From Plumapathes pennacea (lineage: Eukaryota > Cnidaria > Anthozoa > Antipatharia > Myriopathidae): DNA of 64,000 nucleotides. Where the stretch lies: the NCBI GenBank assembly GCA_964036295.1, contig OZ038464.1, positions 1,926,501 through 1,990,500 of the forward strand, written 5' to 3'. This document shows, piece after piece, positions 21,285 through 33,150 of the stretch (position 1 is the stretch's first letter; each line of letters begins with the position of its first letter). Below the pieces are notes generated by a model, which was given only the letters and a program-made list of their open reading frames with translations, made no database searches and was not told the DNA's origin. The translations under genes were made by a program, and so were the position numbers.

Positions 21285-24200
21285 CTGTCAAAAGATAAAA
21301 GGAACACAACCAGTAAAATGGGTAGGGTTTGAAAGATGCAGCAGTTTGTGACTGTGTGGCGATAGTCAAGCAACACGTTTGAGAGATAAAACTCCACTGT
21401 GCTATATGCTGTAGTCTACGTTTCCTTTTTTCCATACAGCCTATTAGAAAATTACGTAAATGATTAAACTAGAGGTTCACAACGTAAAAGGAAGTGTTGC
21501 CAATAGTGCATCAAAGTAAACAGAGAGAGTACTTGTCAACAACGTTCGGTGATGTCTTCCTATCTTTTTTACAGGGAGGAATCCACCAAATGAAAAGTTG
21601 CTCAATTTTCGCTCAAAAAGATGACCCAGGATTACCCCAAAATGACACAAAAGGAATAAAAACACACACCGAAGCAAGGTAAATCAAAACTCTATCTAAT
21701 TTTGAATCATATTATTAGATAATGTTCAAGACCTCTTGGAACAATGTGCTCCGTACTACCTGCACTTGCATAATAATTAGTGACCATTGACACAGGTTCA
21801 TATAAATCAGCCAAATATCATGTCAAATATATACTGAGTTGCCACAGGTCAGAATATTCTTTGTGCATTTCTAAGAGCATTTCTTGTAAAAACTAGTTGA
21901 TATTCTTAACAGTATTGTGTGCATGCACAGGTATTTTTTGATAGTTTGTTTGTACTAAGTTACAAACACCCGCCATTACAGAATAAAACTACAGAATAAG
22001 AAGGATCGAGAAAGTAAGCAATATGATTTTATAGAAGCTTAACAGCACAACAGAGAAGAACTTACTGTTTGGCTCGATAAACAAAAACACTTCTTCCAGT
22101 GGAATCTGCCGAGAAGTTGGTACTGTCCGCTCCTGAGCCTTCTGCTTTTCAATAGAATTGTTGTACTTTTCATGGTAAACAAGCTCTTCTTTGCCTTCCT
22201 TTCTCATTTCCTCTTTGCCCGCCGGAAACACAAATTTCTCCTGCATTAACGTATAGAAGTCACTTTCACTAAGATAAAGTTGCAAAGAATGACTAATAAG
22301 CCTGGCTCACATGCACAAGGCAAGAACACTAAAAGTGAATATAAGTTTCCATGCTCTTGCTTCACAAATACGTTTTGTGTTTGATATGTGAACAACCAGC
22401 CTTAGCTGACGATTCAAATGATAAATTCTAAAAAAAAGCATTTTACTTCACCTCCAAATACTCATGGATTGGCAAGAACGTAGACTTTTCTCCATGCGTG
22501 ACGAAGATGGAACAGCGGAGGTGACGTTCAGACTTGTCAGCGTGTTCAATAGTCCAACTACAGTGCTCCAGGTTAGGGAATCTTTCCCAAAAACCGAAAG
22601 CTTGGCAGGAGTCCAAAGTCTGAGTATGATGATTTAACAAAAGAAAGTCTTGTAATTTTCAGTCTGAGACACCCCCTCCCACCTCCCAAAAAATAAATAA
22701 ATAAATAAATAAATAAAAGCAGTTCATTGCACCCTAGCTGCTAAAGGTATTAAAGGGGAATCCTACCTTTATGTCTGAATCTTTTAATTTCCATCCATTG
22801 TTCCGGAACTGAAGGAAAAACTCAATTGGCTTCTCAGTGTTTGCAACGTGGAGGAGCCGTGGCTGACCAAGAATGCACCTTCCTCTCTTCTTCTCATTCT
22901 CATGCATGACCTTGAGCAAGAAGCAAAAGCTCATCAACAATAACTTTAATCTTAACTGTTTTAGAGTTTAACACATTTATAAACTTATGATAAAACCTAT
23001 GTGCCTATACAAACCTTCACTGCATTCTGGTTATCATCAATCAAAAAAGCGTCTATCTGACAACCGTTTTTGGAAGTTGGTTTGGTCCCATAGGCAATAA
23101 CTTGCATGCGTTTGAAGCCTCCTGGACAACTTCCAACCACAACAAATGATATTGGACCACTGATGTTTTCAGGAGGTATATTGATTACAATGCAGGTTGG
23201 TTTCTCCTCAAAAGTTGCATTAGGAAATACTTCAAGCAAATCGTTCCACCCTGTGATAGAATCTCCATGCTGGTTACACTTCACTCTCAGTTTCCAGTTG
23301 CTGCCTTGTGTATATGCTGAATGCTGTAATGTCACATCCCTTGTGAATTCGACAGAAGAGTTTATCTTCCGAATTCCACTTAACATTATTTCTCCATTTT
23401 TAATGATGGGTGCAAGGATCTAGGATGTAAGAGAACATGACAATACTGTAAGACCCAATATCACTCCTTCACTTTCCAATACTATTGCTCCAGGAGCTAA
23501 CTGTGAGTATCAGCTTTTGTACCAGAAGCAGTCAGCATAATGTGCAGACCGCAGCTGGGTACAAAAATGCATTAATGTGTTTTGTACTGCGTATAGAAAA
23601 ATTGTTATTGTAGATATTCTCATTGCTACCTTCCGACGCACGAACACCTAAATATCTCACATGCTGGAATCTCGAGATATTTCTCTTTTCGTGAAACGGC
23701 CGCCAGAAGGATTATTGGCGCCCCTCCCCCGCAGCAATGACTTGGACTCCACATGCATGCTGGTGGTAAGGGTAGGCTGTGTTTTCATGTTCTCCAAGTA
23801 ATTTTTGTCGCATTACTAGACCTTCCTTGATAGTCAACCAACTGATACTGTGTGCAGTCAAGGTGGTGCTAAAATCTTGCTGTTTTCGTGTTCTCCAAGT
23901 AATTTCTCTCGCATTGCTAAAGCTTCCTTGTGTGATTCCAAGGCATCCTCTGCCTCTTGTCCTCTAGCTCGGGACGATTGGGAGTGACAGCATTCAGTGT
24001 GCAGAATCACTTAATATCTTTCCCGACAGAGCACAGTTTTTTAAAGTTGTGAACAGGCAATGATTTTTTCTGTCTCTTGTCCTCTGGCACTTTTCGGCTT
24101 CTCGCAAGTAGTTCGTGCACTAGCAAAATGTTAAGCAAAGATTGCACACTCCGAGGCACCGTGGGAATACATTCTTGACGTCACTTCCGTTGGTAAGTGT

Positions 24201-27200
24201 TCGTCGCCATGACTCGTAAATCGAGGTAACATTTCACATCGTGTACAAGCCTCGTTTCCCTTGTGCACCACTTACGTTAAAAAAAAAAGCGTTAAACTAA
24301 CTTACAATTGCATATCGAGTCCTAGTATTGAGTTGCTCTGGTAAGTCTGGAGGTTTTACGAGCGTTACATTTAACTATAAAATCTGCACCTGAATTCACG
24401 GTTTTGTGAAATAATCGCTGACTCAAAAACAAAGTAACCGCACGGCCGAAAAAAATATTTCCGCGGTATCACACTCCGAACGTGTGACTTTGAAGCACAT
24501 AGACCATTCAAACAACCATAAGTTACGAATTTCTGCATCAAAATCAACGACATCTTGGATTCAAATGGCTCAAATCCAGAGCACACATTTTTGTTAAATG
24601 ATGCGTGTCTCAGATCTTTCTAAAAACTGACTGATTACTGGCACAACTTTTATAACAAGTGCAGGCAATGGTGATACCTGTTGTGGAAGAGTGTAAGGTT
24701 TCGGCACACCAACTGTCCACTCCACAAACAAGCGGCCCATGTTGTACACATCTGCAGAGATCCCATGGTGTTCCCTTATAAAAACCTGGGTAACAAAAAC
24801 AGAAGGTTTAATTATTTCCAAAAGGTTGACAGTAAGTTTAGTCCCCCAACCTCTTGGCTAACTACAGTCTTGTTCAAAGACAAACAAAAAAGCTTGTTTT
24901 AGCTCAAAAATTATCAACAAAGGTGAGATTTGAGGAAAACCATCCTGTTTCAAATTTGGAAGATGGCAAAAATATTTGCCTTATTGTGGGCCCAGAAGAA
25001 AGGCACGTCAATAGTGTAAAAATATCTTGATTTTTTTTCATAGCAAGAAACAATATATAATTGCTGCGCAGCGAGCGGAGCAGCAGTTCATATTCTTGAC
25101 AATACATTTTGAAAGGTAGGAAAAAAATCCTGTTTTCATCCCAGAGTGCACCGCAAATTTTTGGGCCATAATGCACCGCAAACTTTTGGGTCAGGATGCA
25201 CTTCGCAACGGACAACAACACATCAGCTCAGGTGAGTTTGCTTTTGCTCATAATTCGTTTTTACGTTAATTATTATGAATGACTTCATATCATTCCTCTG
25301 TCTTTTAAAAGAGAACATGAAAGCTTTTGTAAAGTTGGACAGATTTCAAAGTTTTTTGCTCAGACGAAGGGATAGCGCTCGAAACGTCAGCTTCAACTTA
25401 TTTCGGTTTCGATGTCGCCGCTATATTAATTCGTTTCTTTCTTGCAGGTTTCTTTTACGGCGATCTATCGAGGTGAGAAATTTTATTGATTTGTTGACAT
25501 TGTTTCACAACACCAAGTTTTTCAGAGGTTATCCTTGCTTGCTTATTCAGTTACATGCATTCTGACAATCATCTCTTTCACTACGAAAGGAGTGAACACG
25601 TTCACTTTCACGTTGTGCATGACTTACAGGTCATTTTTCGCAACTCATCATGCCCAGTTAGTCAAAATCACCACTTTTGATATTAGCTATCCCATTTTTC
25701 TTTCAGAATCTTGCTGAACATATATACACACACATTGGTGTGTTGCACAAGAAAATGTCATCAAATCAAAAACATAAGCTCTTAGTTTACTTAGTTCCTG
25801 TTAGAATAGGATTGTGATTAATTAGGTTTAAAAATTGTAAATTGCTGTCAGTTATTGATATTCTTTGAATAGCTTACAACAAATTTGTCAACAATAAGTA
25901 AATTGGCAGCCATTTTTGCAAGAAAAAATTCATTTTTTGCTTAGTCAGTTCCTGTTGGAGTTATTTTATTGATAGTCTTTGAATAGCTTGCAACAATAAT
26001 CAATTCTTATTGCTTGTATTACAAATTTTTGTAGCCTCAAAAAATATAATATAAAAACATTATTATTGCCATATATCACTGTGTGTTCCTATCATGAAAT
26101 ATGTACCAAGATTTGTTTTGCAAATTAGCCAGATTTGGTACAGTAGGTTTGTTGTGATCGTCTGGGTTAGAGTAGTCTCCAGGAAGAATGTTGTTGGCGA
26201 CTGACAGAGTCAAGTGAAAGGATTTGTCAGATGGTGGTACAGTATTTATGTCTCTATACTGTTCACACTCCTGGGTTCAAACCATTTGCCATGTTAGCCA
26301 GATTTGTTGCAATGTACACTTACATGCAATTTATTAGGATGTGGGGTATCCATGGCAAGTTTTGATGTAGTGTAATTCCAAGAAGCTTGGTGTGCTCAAT
26401 CCTATCAATGTTAATTCCATTTATGTGAAGGTAAATTTAGAAAAAAATTACTTTTTCCTTGCTGGGTGAAATAGAACATACTTAGTTTTGGTAGGATGAA
26501 GGGTTAGTTTGTTAGCTGTTAGCCAGGATGCAACATGCTTGAGTTCAGTATTTATGATATCCATGAGAGATTTTATGACCTTGTGTTTGGCAAATAGATT
26601 TGTGTCATCAGCAAAGAAGATAAAAGCTAGGTGTAACTAGAGCAGTTAAAAATGTCATTTATATGTATTAGGAGTAAGAGTGGCCCTAGCACTGATCCTT
26701 GCGGGACCCCACAGTTTATTTTCTTGTATGATGACTTAGTGTTATATAAGTCAACATACTGCTGTCTGTTGCTTCGGTAGCTCTTTAGCCAGATTAGGGG
26801 TATTCCTCTGAAGCCATAAAATTCAAGTTTGTCTAGTAGAATTTGGTGATTAAAATTGTGTCAAACGCTTTCTCGAGATCAATAAGAATGCCTGTTGTGA
26901 TTTCATTGTTTTCAAATACTTGGAAGATTTGGTCCACCAATTCAAGGACAGCCATCCACATAGAGTGTCTTTTTCTAAAACCGTATTAATTGGTGATCAT
27001 TGAAAATATTAAATTTGTAAGAAGGCAGACATTCTGAAATAGACAATTTGTGCCGGGATTAATACAGTAGGCTCCAGTTGTTCAATGTATAACTATATCC
27101 AATAGATAAGTTGCTATCCAGCATAAGCAATGTCCTCCCAACTACATTTTTTGCAAGATTACACCAAAATCAGCGTAGCAATTACTATCTTTAGATATCC

Positions 27201-30200
27201 TAGTAATATAATACTAAGTTTGAGGATAGTACATACCTCAGGGGCTACAAACCCCTTGGTGCCCATTGCACGAAGGCTCCATTTGGTCCATTTATCTTGC
27301 AGAGTTCTTGCTGAATCAATGTTAGTAAGCTTGGCTTGTGTTTCTTCTTCACACAAAAGGACATTTTTTGCTGGACAAAATGGAACAAAAAGTTGTTGAG
27401 ATGCTAGTCCTGACCATGCATGTCAAATCAAAGCAGCAAGGCAGCTGTAAGCTCGCGAATTTGTAAAAAGTACTGTTTTGAGAGAGTAAGGCATTTTATA
27501 ATAGAACTGGCTCAAGGCCATATATTGTAAATTTGCTCAATTTTAGGTATAGGTTCCGTGGGCCTCCACTTTCACTGAACTGCGCATTTGATTTAGTCTC
27601 AGTTTTAAAAACCCCCTCACAGAAGGCGGCAGAGGGTGAAAAATGTAATACTTAGTGTGGCGCTTGAATAGACAATTCTGACTGCCGAATCTTTGAACCG
27701 TAACGAGGCCGTCCAAAGTTGCAAAGAAAAAAATCTATCCGTGACTTCATTACTCATATCATGCACAGATTATCTTCGACATCTACTTTTTCATCAGAGG
27801 CCATGATCCCCCAGTCTGGGCTGCATCCAAACTAATACGTGCGTAACAAAAACACGGTTTTCTTCTTTTGGCTGAGTTTGAAGCTGAATAAGTGAAATCT
27901 GATACACTTGTTGACATTACTTGCGGTTTTGGTCAAATTCATTTTTGATTTCTTCTTCTTCCAGTTGATTGTACAGTATTTTTTATTGCTGGTGAAAATT
28001 AAGCAAAGCAAAGCAAATATAATCAAGCAATATTTCGACAAGCTGAAGTCGCTCCGGGCTGTCACGGGTTTCTAAACTGTGACCTACGCTTCTTTAACAA
28101 CCGAGAATTTACCAAAACCTCGGTGATAATGGTTCATAAATGTAACAGATCGACCGGCAATTCATTTTGCAACAACTACGATGACTTGTTGTTTTTGAAT
28201 TGCGTTATTACTCACCTTGTTACGGGACCTTAGACTCACCTTGTTACACGACCTTGATCATGACCGAATTTGGAAAACCACAACTGCTATATTTGGAAAT
28301 CCATTGTTGACAACAGAGGGAACATGGAAGTACAGAGTGATAACATTAACTCGCAAATCTTTGATTTGCGAGCTAACAAAAAGTACTAATTACCAGCTAA
28401 TCATAAAGGATTAACCAGCAGGATCATAAAAACATAAATCATAGGCTCCAATTGTCGTGTGGTATGCTGCAGTTCACTGAGGTGAGAGGTAATCAATTTC
28501 AGTTATAATTTAAGATTTAACCATATCATGCTCTGAAACTCGGACACTGAATTGCTGCTGCTGGCTGCACGAGAATGTGAGTCAGAGTATGACCGATAAT
28601 TTGTTTCAATTCAAATCCAAAACACAATGCCAATTAGTGTATTTCAATCTTTAGAGTCCATATCCAATACCCTACCTTTGTTGTAGCTGAGAAGTAGACT
28701 GCAAACTATCCAGATAATTTCACCAAAAACAAAAAACCATAATTACTTGCATACGTGTTCATTTCTCACTCTCATGCAATGTCGTTTTGAAGTCAGCGTA
28801 GATGTCCACTTATAGGGTTAGGATAGAACTAATGCATTCTCTTGCTTTTTCCCAGGAATACGATAAGTTAGGTAATAGCTAGTGTCGCTGAACTCAAAAC
28901 CTCATCGTTTCCGTTTATTTAGCTGGGGTCCTAGGGCCCACCTAGTTTCGTTTCCGGTTTCGTTTAGCATCTCCAGACCCTGCTCCTGGAGAGACCTCGT
29001 GGTCGAAGTTGACATTTAGTTCTAGTTTCATGAGTTTGTTCATTCTTCGGTTATTTTGTTCGCTTCTAGTTTCGCCTCGCAGGGATCTTCGACGTAAGTT
29101 TTTCCTTCGTCCCTTCATTCTCAGTTCTAGCTTTGTTTCGTGGTTACATTTTGTTTTAGCTATTTTGTTTTGTATTATTTTCTTCGTTTTAGTTTTCACC
29201 ATATTAAACACACCATCATCCACTTGTTTTGAGGTGAACACTGCGCTGCAAATGCGACAGCTAGACTTACATTTTGTTTATGTCATTTTTAAAATTCAAC
29301 AAGCCATAAAAAGTCATATTATTAGTGTAAGGAACAAGCGGTGAATTTAGTTCCCCCTGGCAACTTCACAAACTGCTATGGTACTTAGTATCTGTTCCAA
29401 CTCCAAGCTTACACATTAAAAGTAAAGTGCATTCAGCTCAAAGTCTTGCAAGTGTTGCAAAACTTTTCTCCCCCTTAAAAAGACTATAAAGATAACTCTC
29501 ATCGACTGTACAATTAGCTTTGTTTCAGTGAAGATGTTAATGCTTCTGTGATGTTTGTTGACATGAATTTTTTTGTAACTGCCTGCCCTCATTTTCTTTA
29601 CCTTGTTGTCCTTCACAAGGAACTGTCACAGAGTGTTGCTTTGTTCTGGGGCACTGGTGGTACATAGGATCAGGATTATTGCTCTTTGTAATGTGATGTT
29701 TTGGCACAGTACCTGCAGTAAATAGGAGGGTAATTGTGAACAAGTTGTGCTTGTGCTTCTTTGTGCTCATGTTTCTAGTTGAATCTCTTTCAAGATTTAA
29801 TAATTCTAGTGTTTGCAAATGTGTTAAGTGTTTTGTGTTTCGTCCGGAGGATTCTTTTCCCTTCCGATAAGTGGCGTGCGAATTTTATATTTTCAGCTTA
29901 TGTTTCTAGTTGAATCTCTTTCAAGATTTAATAATTCTAGTGTTTGCAAATGTGTTTGTGTTTTGTGTTTCGCCCAGAGGATTCTTTTCCCTTCCGATCA
30001 GTGTCGCGCGAATTTATTTACGTTATTTACGTTAATAAAAGTGAATGATTCATCTAGCGCTTCAAATAAACGTTATCCGGAATGGAAAACGCTACCGACC
30101 ACTTACCGACCAAACCTTTCACTTTACCGACCACTTACCGACCACATCATAAATCTTGCCGACCACATACCAACCACTTACCGACCACGTTACCGACCAC

Positions 30201-31826
30201 GTTACCGACCACATACCGACCACATACCGACCACATACCGACCACATACCGACCACTTACCGACCACATACCGACCACGTTACCAACCACTTACCGACCA
30301 GTTCAACTTGTTCACAATTACCAAATAGGAGTAATAATAAAAATAAAAATCATAATAAAATCATAAGCAAATTAAACATTTCCAAATTTAAATTACTTAG
30401 TCAACTTGTGCATAAGTAGAGGGCGGAATGAGATCCAATTACACATCCCATGAAAATAGCATGGGATCGAGTTCCTTATACTGCCAGATGGCAAAGATTG
30501 AGAATGGGGCTATGGCTTGACCCCCAGAGGGGAGGGGGACTTCCATGTGGGGGAGAGGATACTCCTCATACCTTATAGGGGTCAAAATCATGGGTTTTGG
30601 TACCACTTAGGGTGCTCAACATCAAAAACTGACATTTTTATGTGACATGGTACTATTTAGGAGATGGGTCTCAGTCAAATGAACTTTGTTTGAAAACAGC
30701 AAGGGATAAAGTGCTTCATGATATCATTTATAACAAATAGCATCAAAACTTTAAATTTCTGGTATGCTTTTATGGGATACATTTTCAGGGATCAAAATAA
30801 GCTCGAGCCACACCCGTTTTAGTACCTCTTAGGGGTCAAAATGAAAATTCCCAACAAGCGTCCCCACCATTTTTATGTGAGAGTCCACCCCCTGGGGGCT
30901 TAATACATTTCTTCCCAAGGACAAATAGTAACAGTCAGACAAGTTTATGAAGTCTGTCTAACTTACATGCCACAGTGCATGGGATTAAAATCAAAACCAG
31001 GGATAAATTGATAGCTAGAGACACCTGGGCCCAGTTTTTCAAAGCACGATTAGGTTAATCCTGGATTAGGTCTAAACTTTCTTGTCATTTATAAGCCTGA
31101 AAACGTAAACGTTTCGTCCACAACGACTTTCTTGATAACGTTTTAAGCTGGAACAAGCTTACTAATCCATCTTCGAACAAAACTCTGCAGTTTATTGGGA
31201 AAGAGGTTGAGAGAAAGAATTTCGTTAATCCTGGATTAGCTTAATCGACTTTTGAAAAACCGGGCCCTGAATAAATATCAATGTCTCAATTTCATACCAT
31301 CACTTGTGTCCTCTGTGTGAATACGGTACCACTTGGCAACATCATTGTTGTTTGTGGACCCATTAGAAACAGCCATACCTTTGCAGAAATTCATTGGCCA
31401 GTGTGGGCAGAAGCTGTCAATCTCCACACAAGTAATTCTTTTTCCAGGCTCATAATCAAAGTAACTCATCTTCCCTCTGTGTCCAGGAGGACCAGGAATG
31501 ATAGGCACATTGGGATATCTTAATGGAACTGCTGAATCATGACAAACAAACATCCTTAGGCAAAAAACATCCAGTTGTGCCACAGAACATATTCAGTACA
31601 GTATTGTCACAACGCAACACAGTGATAACTTTTGACTGCTGTAGCTATACATATATCCTTTTTTACAGTACCTTGAAGCACCAGCTCATACACCAAGACT
31701 CAGCAGTTAAATTACTAAGAACTAACTTTCATACTCACCTGGGACAACCACAATTAAGTTATGTTTTGGTAATTGCCCCATCCACAATCTCTTGGTACCC
31801 AACATTGTCTTGAAAAGTAGCATCAT
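20834..31826 (-). CDS. Kinase-like / ZU5-like / UPA-like / Death-domain protein, at least 11 exons
   Basis: Exons in transcript order: 31826-31739, 31531-31298, 29712-29602, 27370-27237, 24785-24678, 23419-23015, 22910-22767, 22619-22452, 22240-22066, 21284-21210 and 20896-20834. All borders are GT-AG and every phase matches, giving about 568 aa with the 3' end still open. Exons 1-3 are unrecognised. Exons 4-5 read as a protein-kinase catalytic-loop-to-subdomain-IX segment. Exon 6 resembles the second half of ZU5 running into UPA, exons 7-8 continue UPA, exon 9 is charged linker and exons 10-11 are the first two thirds of a Death domain. The ZU5-UPA-DD order is that of UNC5, UNC5CL and PIDD. 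The kinase N-lobe and the end of its C-lobe were not found, so the kinase part is incomplete or degenerate. Start codon and terminus are uncertain. Confidence 0.62.
21555..21680 (+). CDS. Doubtful plus-strand exon inside the intron between 22066 and 21284
   Basis: A good acceptor (TCTTTTTTACAG) and donor (CAAGGTAAAT) flank an open frame starting GGIHQMKSCSIFAQKDD. There is no similarity I recognise and no partner exon. Confidence 0.2.
22300..22401. mobile_element. Small inverted-repeat element (GCCTGGCTCACATG...AACCAGGC type)
   Basis: The ends GCCTGGCTCACATG and ATGTGAACAACCAGCC are inverted. It belongs with 18994-19120 and 39931-40114 by end sequence. Confidence 0.4.
22452..22910 (-). CDS. 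Two UPA-like exons (22910-22767 and 22619-22452)
   Basis: RCILGQPRLLHV, FLQFRNNGWKL and ERHLRCSIFV follow the UPA order seen in UNC5 (GGxLxEEPRxLxF, LRLSxxDxxxxxW, HCTFTLER). A GTAGGA donor and CTCAG acceptor separate the exons in phase 0. Confidence 0.58.
23015..23419 (-). CDS. Exon: ZU5-like C-terminal half and start of UPA
   Basis: A 135-codon exon, phase 0 on both sides. VTLQHSAYTQGSNWKLRVKC, FVVVGSCPGGFKRMQVIAYG and IDAFLIDDNQNAVK line up by eye with the UNC5 pattern (KPVxLxxPH, xWxF, TYVFTGES, KRLQLAVFA, LRVYCLDDTxxAL). Its nearest relative in this window is the plus-strand exon 37749-38063. Confidence 0.6.
24678..24785 (-). CDS. Exon: kinase-like subdomain VIII-IX
   Basis: In frame after APE it reads GISADVYNMGRLFVEWTVG, matching the SxDVYxxGxLLxEL pattern of kinase helix F. 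Clean acceptor (CCCAG) and donor (GTATCA), phase 0 on both sides. Confidence 0.55.
25359..25390 (+). ncRNA. Degenerate hammerhead-ribozyme-like motif, Penelope-type
   Basis: CAGACGA, then GGGATAGCGCTC, then GAAAC and GTC, follow the compact hammerhead layout (CUGANGA, helix II, GAAA, cleavage GUC) known from Penelope-like retroelements. The invariant U of CUGA is A here, so it should be inactive. It lies in an intron of the Death-domain gene. Confidence 0.4.
26340..27110 (-). pseudogene. Non-LTR retrotransposon reverse transcriptase fragment
   Basis: Minus-strand pieces read LIDLEKAFDTI, NHQILLDKLEFYGF, CGVPQGSVLGPLL and FADDTNLF, the classic motifs of Jockey/CR1-type reverse transcriptases. 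Frameshifts and stops break it. It sits between exons 27237 and 24785 of the Death-domain gene. Confidence 0.85.
27237..27370 (-). CDS. Exon: kinase-like activation segment
   Basis: Reads KNVLLCEEETQAKLTNIDSA then MGTKGFVAPE. It aligns by eye with N-V-L-L, A-K-L-x-DFG, G-T-x-x-x-APE of protein kinases. The DFG triplet reads NID, which removes the Mg-binding Asp, and the splice junction gives QQAKN where HRDLKPxN is expected. This points to a pseudokinase or a relic. Confidence 0.55.
27430..28210 (-). repeat. Inverted copy of 39030-39857
   Basis: Read on the minus strand, it shares long stretches with 39030-39857, e.g. 'cttcagcttgtcgaaatat', 'aatttgaccaaaaccg', 'atggcctctgatga', 'gagcaatttttac'-like and 'gcgagcttacagctgcctt'. 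It lies in an intron. The shared ATGGCCTCTGATGA frame stops within 17 codons in both copies. Confidence 0.75.
28215..29600. other. Intronic, no exon seen
   Basis: A Thr/Arg-rich segment at 28940-29250 shows many 'gtttcg' words on the plus strand and an Arg/Lys-rich minus-strand ORF. I see no splice support and treat it as low-complexity or repeat sequence. Confidence 0.3.
29767..30030. repeat. Tandem duplication of about 125 bp
   Basis: The block from 'tttctagttgaatctctttc' to 'cttttcccttccgat' occurs twice back to back (29769-29870 and 29900-30000) with few differences. Confidence 0.75.
30090..30303. repeat. Minisatellite of (ACCGACCACNT) units of about 11 bp
   Basis: Around 18 imperfect units of 'accgaccacatacc/gttaccg' run head to tail. 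The Thr-Tyr-Arg-Pro and His-Thr-Asp-type ORFs in all three frames are by-products. Confidence 0.85.
30545..30905. repeat. Interspersed repeat, copy 2 (inverted relative to 8396-8780)
   Basis: Shares 'ggtaccacttagggtgctca', 'gacatttttatgtgacatgg', 'cacacccgttttagtacct' and 'taggggtcaaaatg' with the complement of 8460-8760. Confidence 0.7.
31027..31267. mobile_element. MITE with ends GGGCCCAGTTTTTCAAA
   Basis: The left end GGGCCCAGTTTTTCAAA and right end TTTGAAAAACCGGGCCC are inverted, and 'gttaatcctggattag' is also inverted or repeated inside each end. No ORF. It sits next to exon 31531-31298. Confidence 0.65.
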
Positions 31827-31829
31827 CGT

Positions 31830-33140
31830 AATTAGCACATAACTATATTGCTATTAAATTGCACCATATTTTCCTCAAATCCATGGCTGCCCAAGGGACA
31901 AAAAAAGCACACTGTTTAAATGCCCCTGCAGGTGTTTGGTTGTCTGGTTTAACTGCACTACAGGACCAAAGTTACTGCTGCTGGCTTATAGTAACTTTCT
32001 CTTCTGTATTACCAAACAACTCTGAGCCAGTCTTGCGATGCTGCTGCTATTTCTTCTGGTGTAATTATATACACTCACCACATGCATGTTCTTTGTCATC
32101 ACCTTGCTCTTGTTGTTTCTGTCGGTTGATCATCTTTCTTCAACTAAAGATTTGGTCACCTGAAGAATGAAAACACTTGTGCTTGGTGCAAGAAAGAACT
32201 ACTGACACAACCGTGGCAAACTCAAAATGCAAACCCAAACAGTAACTGTTTGTTGATCCAAGTGAGCTTTGAAAAGATCTGCATTGCTGACTTACAGGTC
32301 TTTTTGACTACATATGTCAGTGTTATCCCAAGCTCTGCAAGGGTCTTTTCTGTATATATATTTAGCGGTACTTGTAAAATTAATTAATATTGTGTGAGTG
32401 TGAATAAAGATTGTTGGTGGTAATAATCAGGGGCCAATTATTTACCAAACTTGCGTATTAACAAAATGTTTGTGAGTATATGACTTATGCATACTATGAG
32501 GCCTATTCCAGAAAAATTTCGTTTCACAGGAGCAGTTTGTATCTGCTACTAAATCACATTGTGCCGAAAGCTCATTAAATGTGCGTGTCGTGGGAACCCC
32601 TGTATGAGCATTACATAAAGTGCACAAATGTGATAGGCAGTACTGTGCAGGACAACTGTTGACTTTGTGGAGGGATTGTCACAGTTCGTGCTTACTTCAT
32701 TTGAGAAGAGACTGGTCAGAGTCACCTAGCGCTGCTGCGACAGAACGAGACGTATTTCAGAGTAATCACCCAGTTGTTAAAAATAAAGCGAACATACCAT
32801 TTTGTATTTTTGTCATATACATGGTGTACACGTAGCTCGCTGTAAAGCTAAAGATGAAAAGAAGGAAGCTAACGTGTGCGGCGGCAACAATAAGCTGCTG
32901 TGGTCTCGAATATTCTATCTAGCTGTTTTGGAAAACTTGCGGCAACATACATTACTATCGTGGTATTCGTTTTATAGTTCGAAATGTTCACATTGTCTTA
33001 CCTGTACGTTCTGACAATCCGGACCTTGTACGTTCTGACAATGTGCTTCTTCCTACTCTCACCAATCGAAAACAAAATGATGCAGGAAACACATTCCGAG
33101 AACCAAAAAGTGCCACATCATCAATCAGACCAATGAGGTG
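31830..33140. other. Intergenic region between the two divergent genes, no gene seen
   Basis: No exon accepted. It is part of the 2-kb interval that should contain both 5' ends. 'acgttctgacaat' is repeated at 33007 and 33027. Confidence 0.4.
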
Positions 33141-33150
33141 TCTTGGAGAC

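Noticed and set aside
27799..27850. Possible alternative first exon (ATGGCCTCTGATGA) on the minus strand
   Set aside because: The frame stops after 16 codons before a usable donor, and the same happens in the paralogous copy near 39454.
28942..29241. Arg/Lys-rich 99-aa minus-strand ORF
   Set aside because: Low complexity, no splice signals, lies within an intron; nothing recognisable.
30090..30303. CRISPR-like array
   Set aside because: Units are contiguous 11-mers without spacers, in a eukaryotic genome.
29828..30419. Three overlapping Thr/Pro/His-rich ORFs of 87-166 codons
   Set aside because: Frames through an 11-bp minisatellite; low complexity, with no splice or family support.
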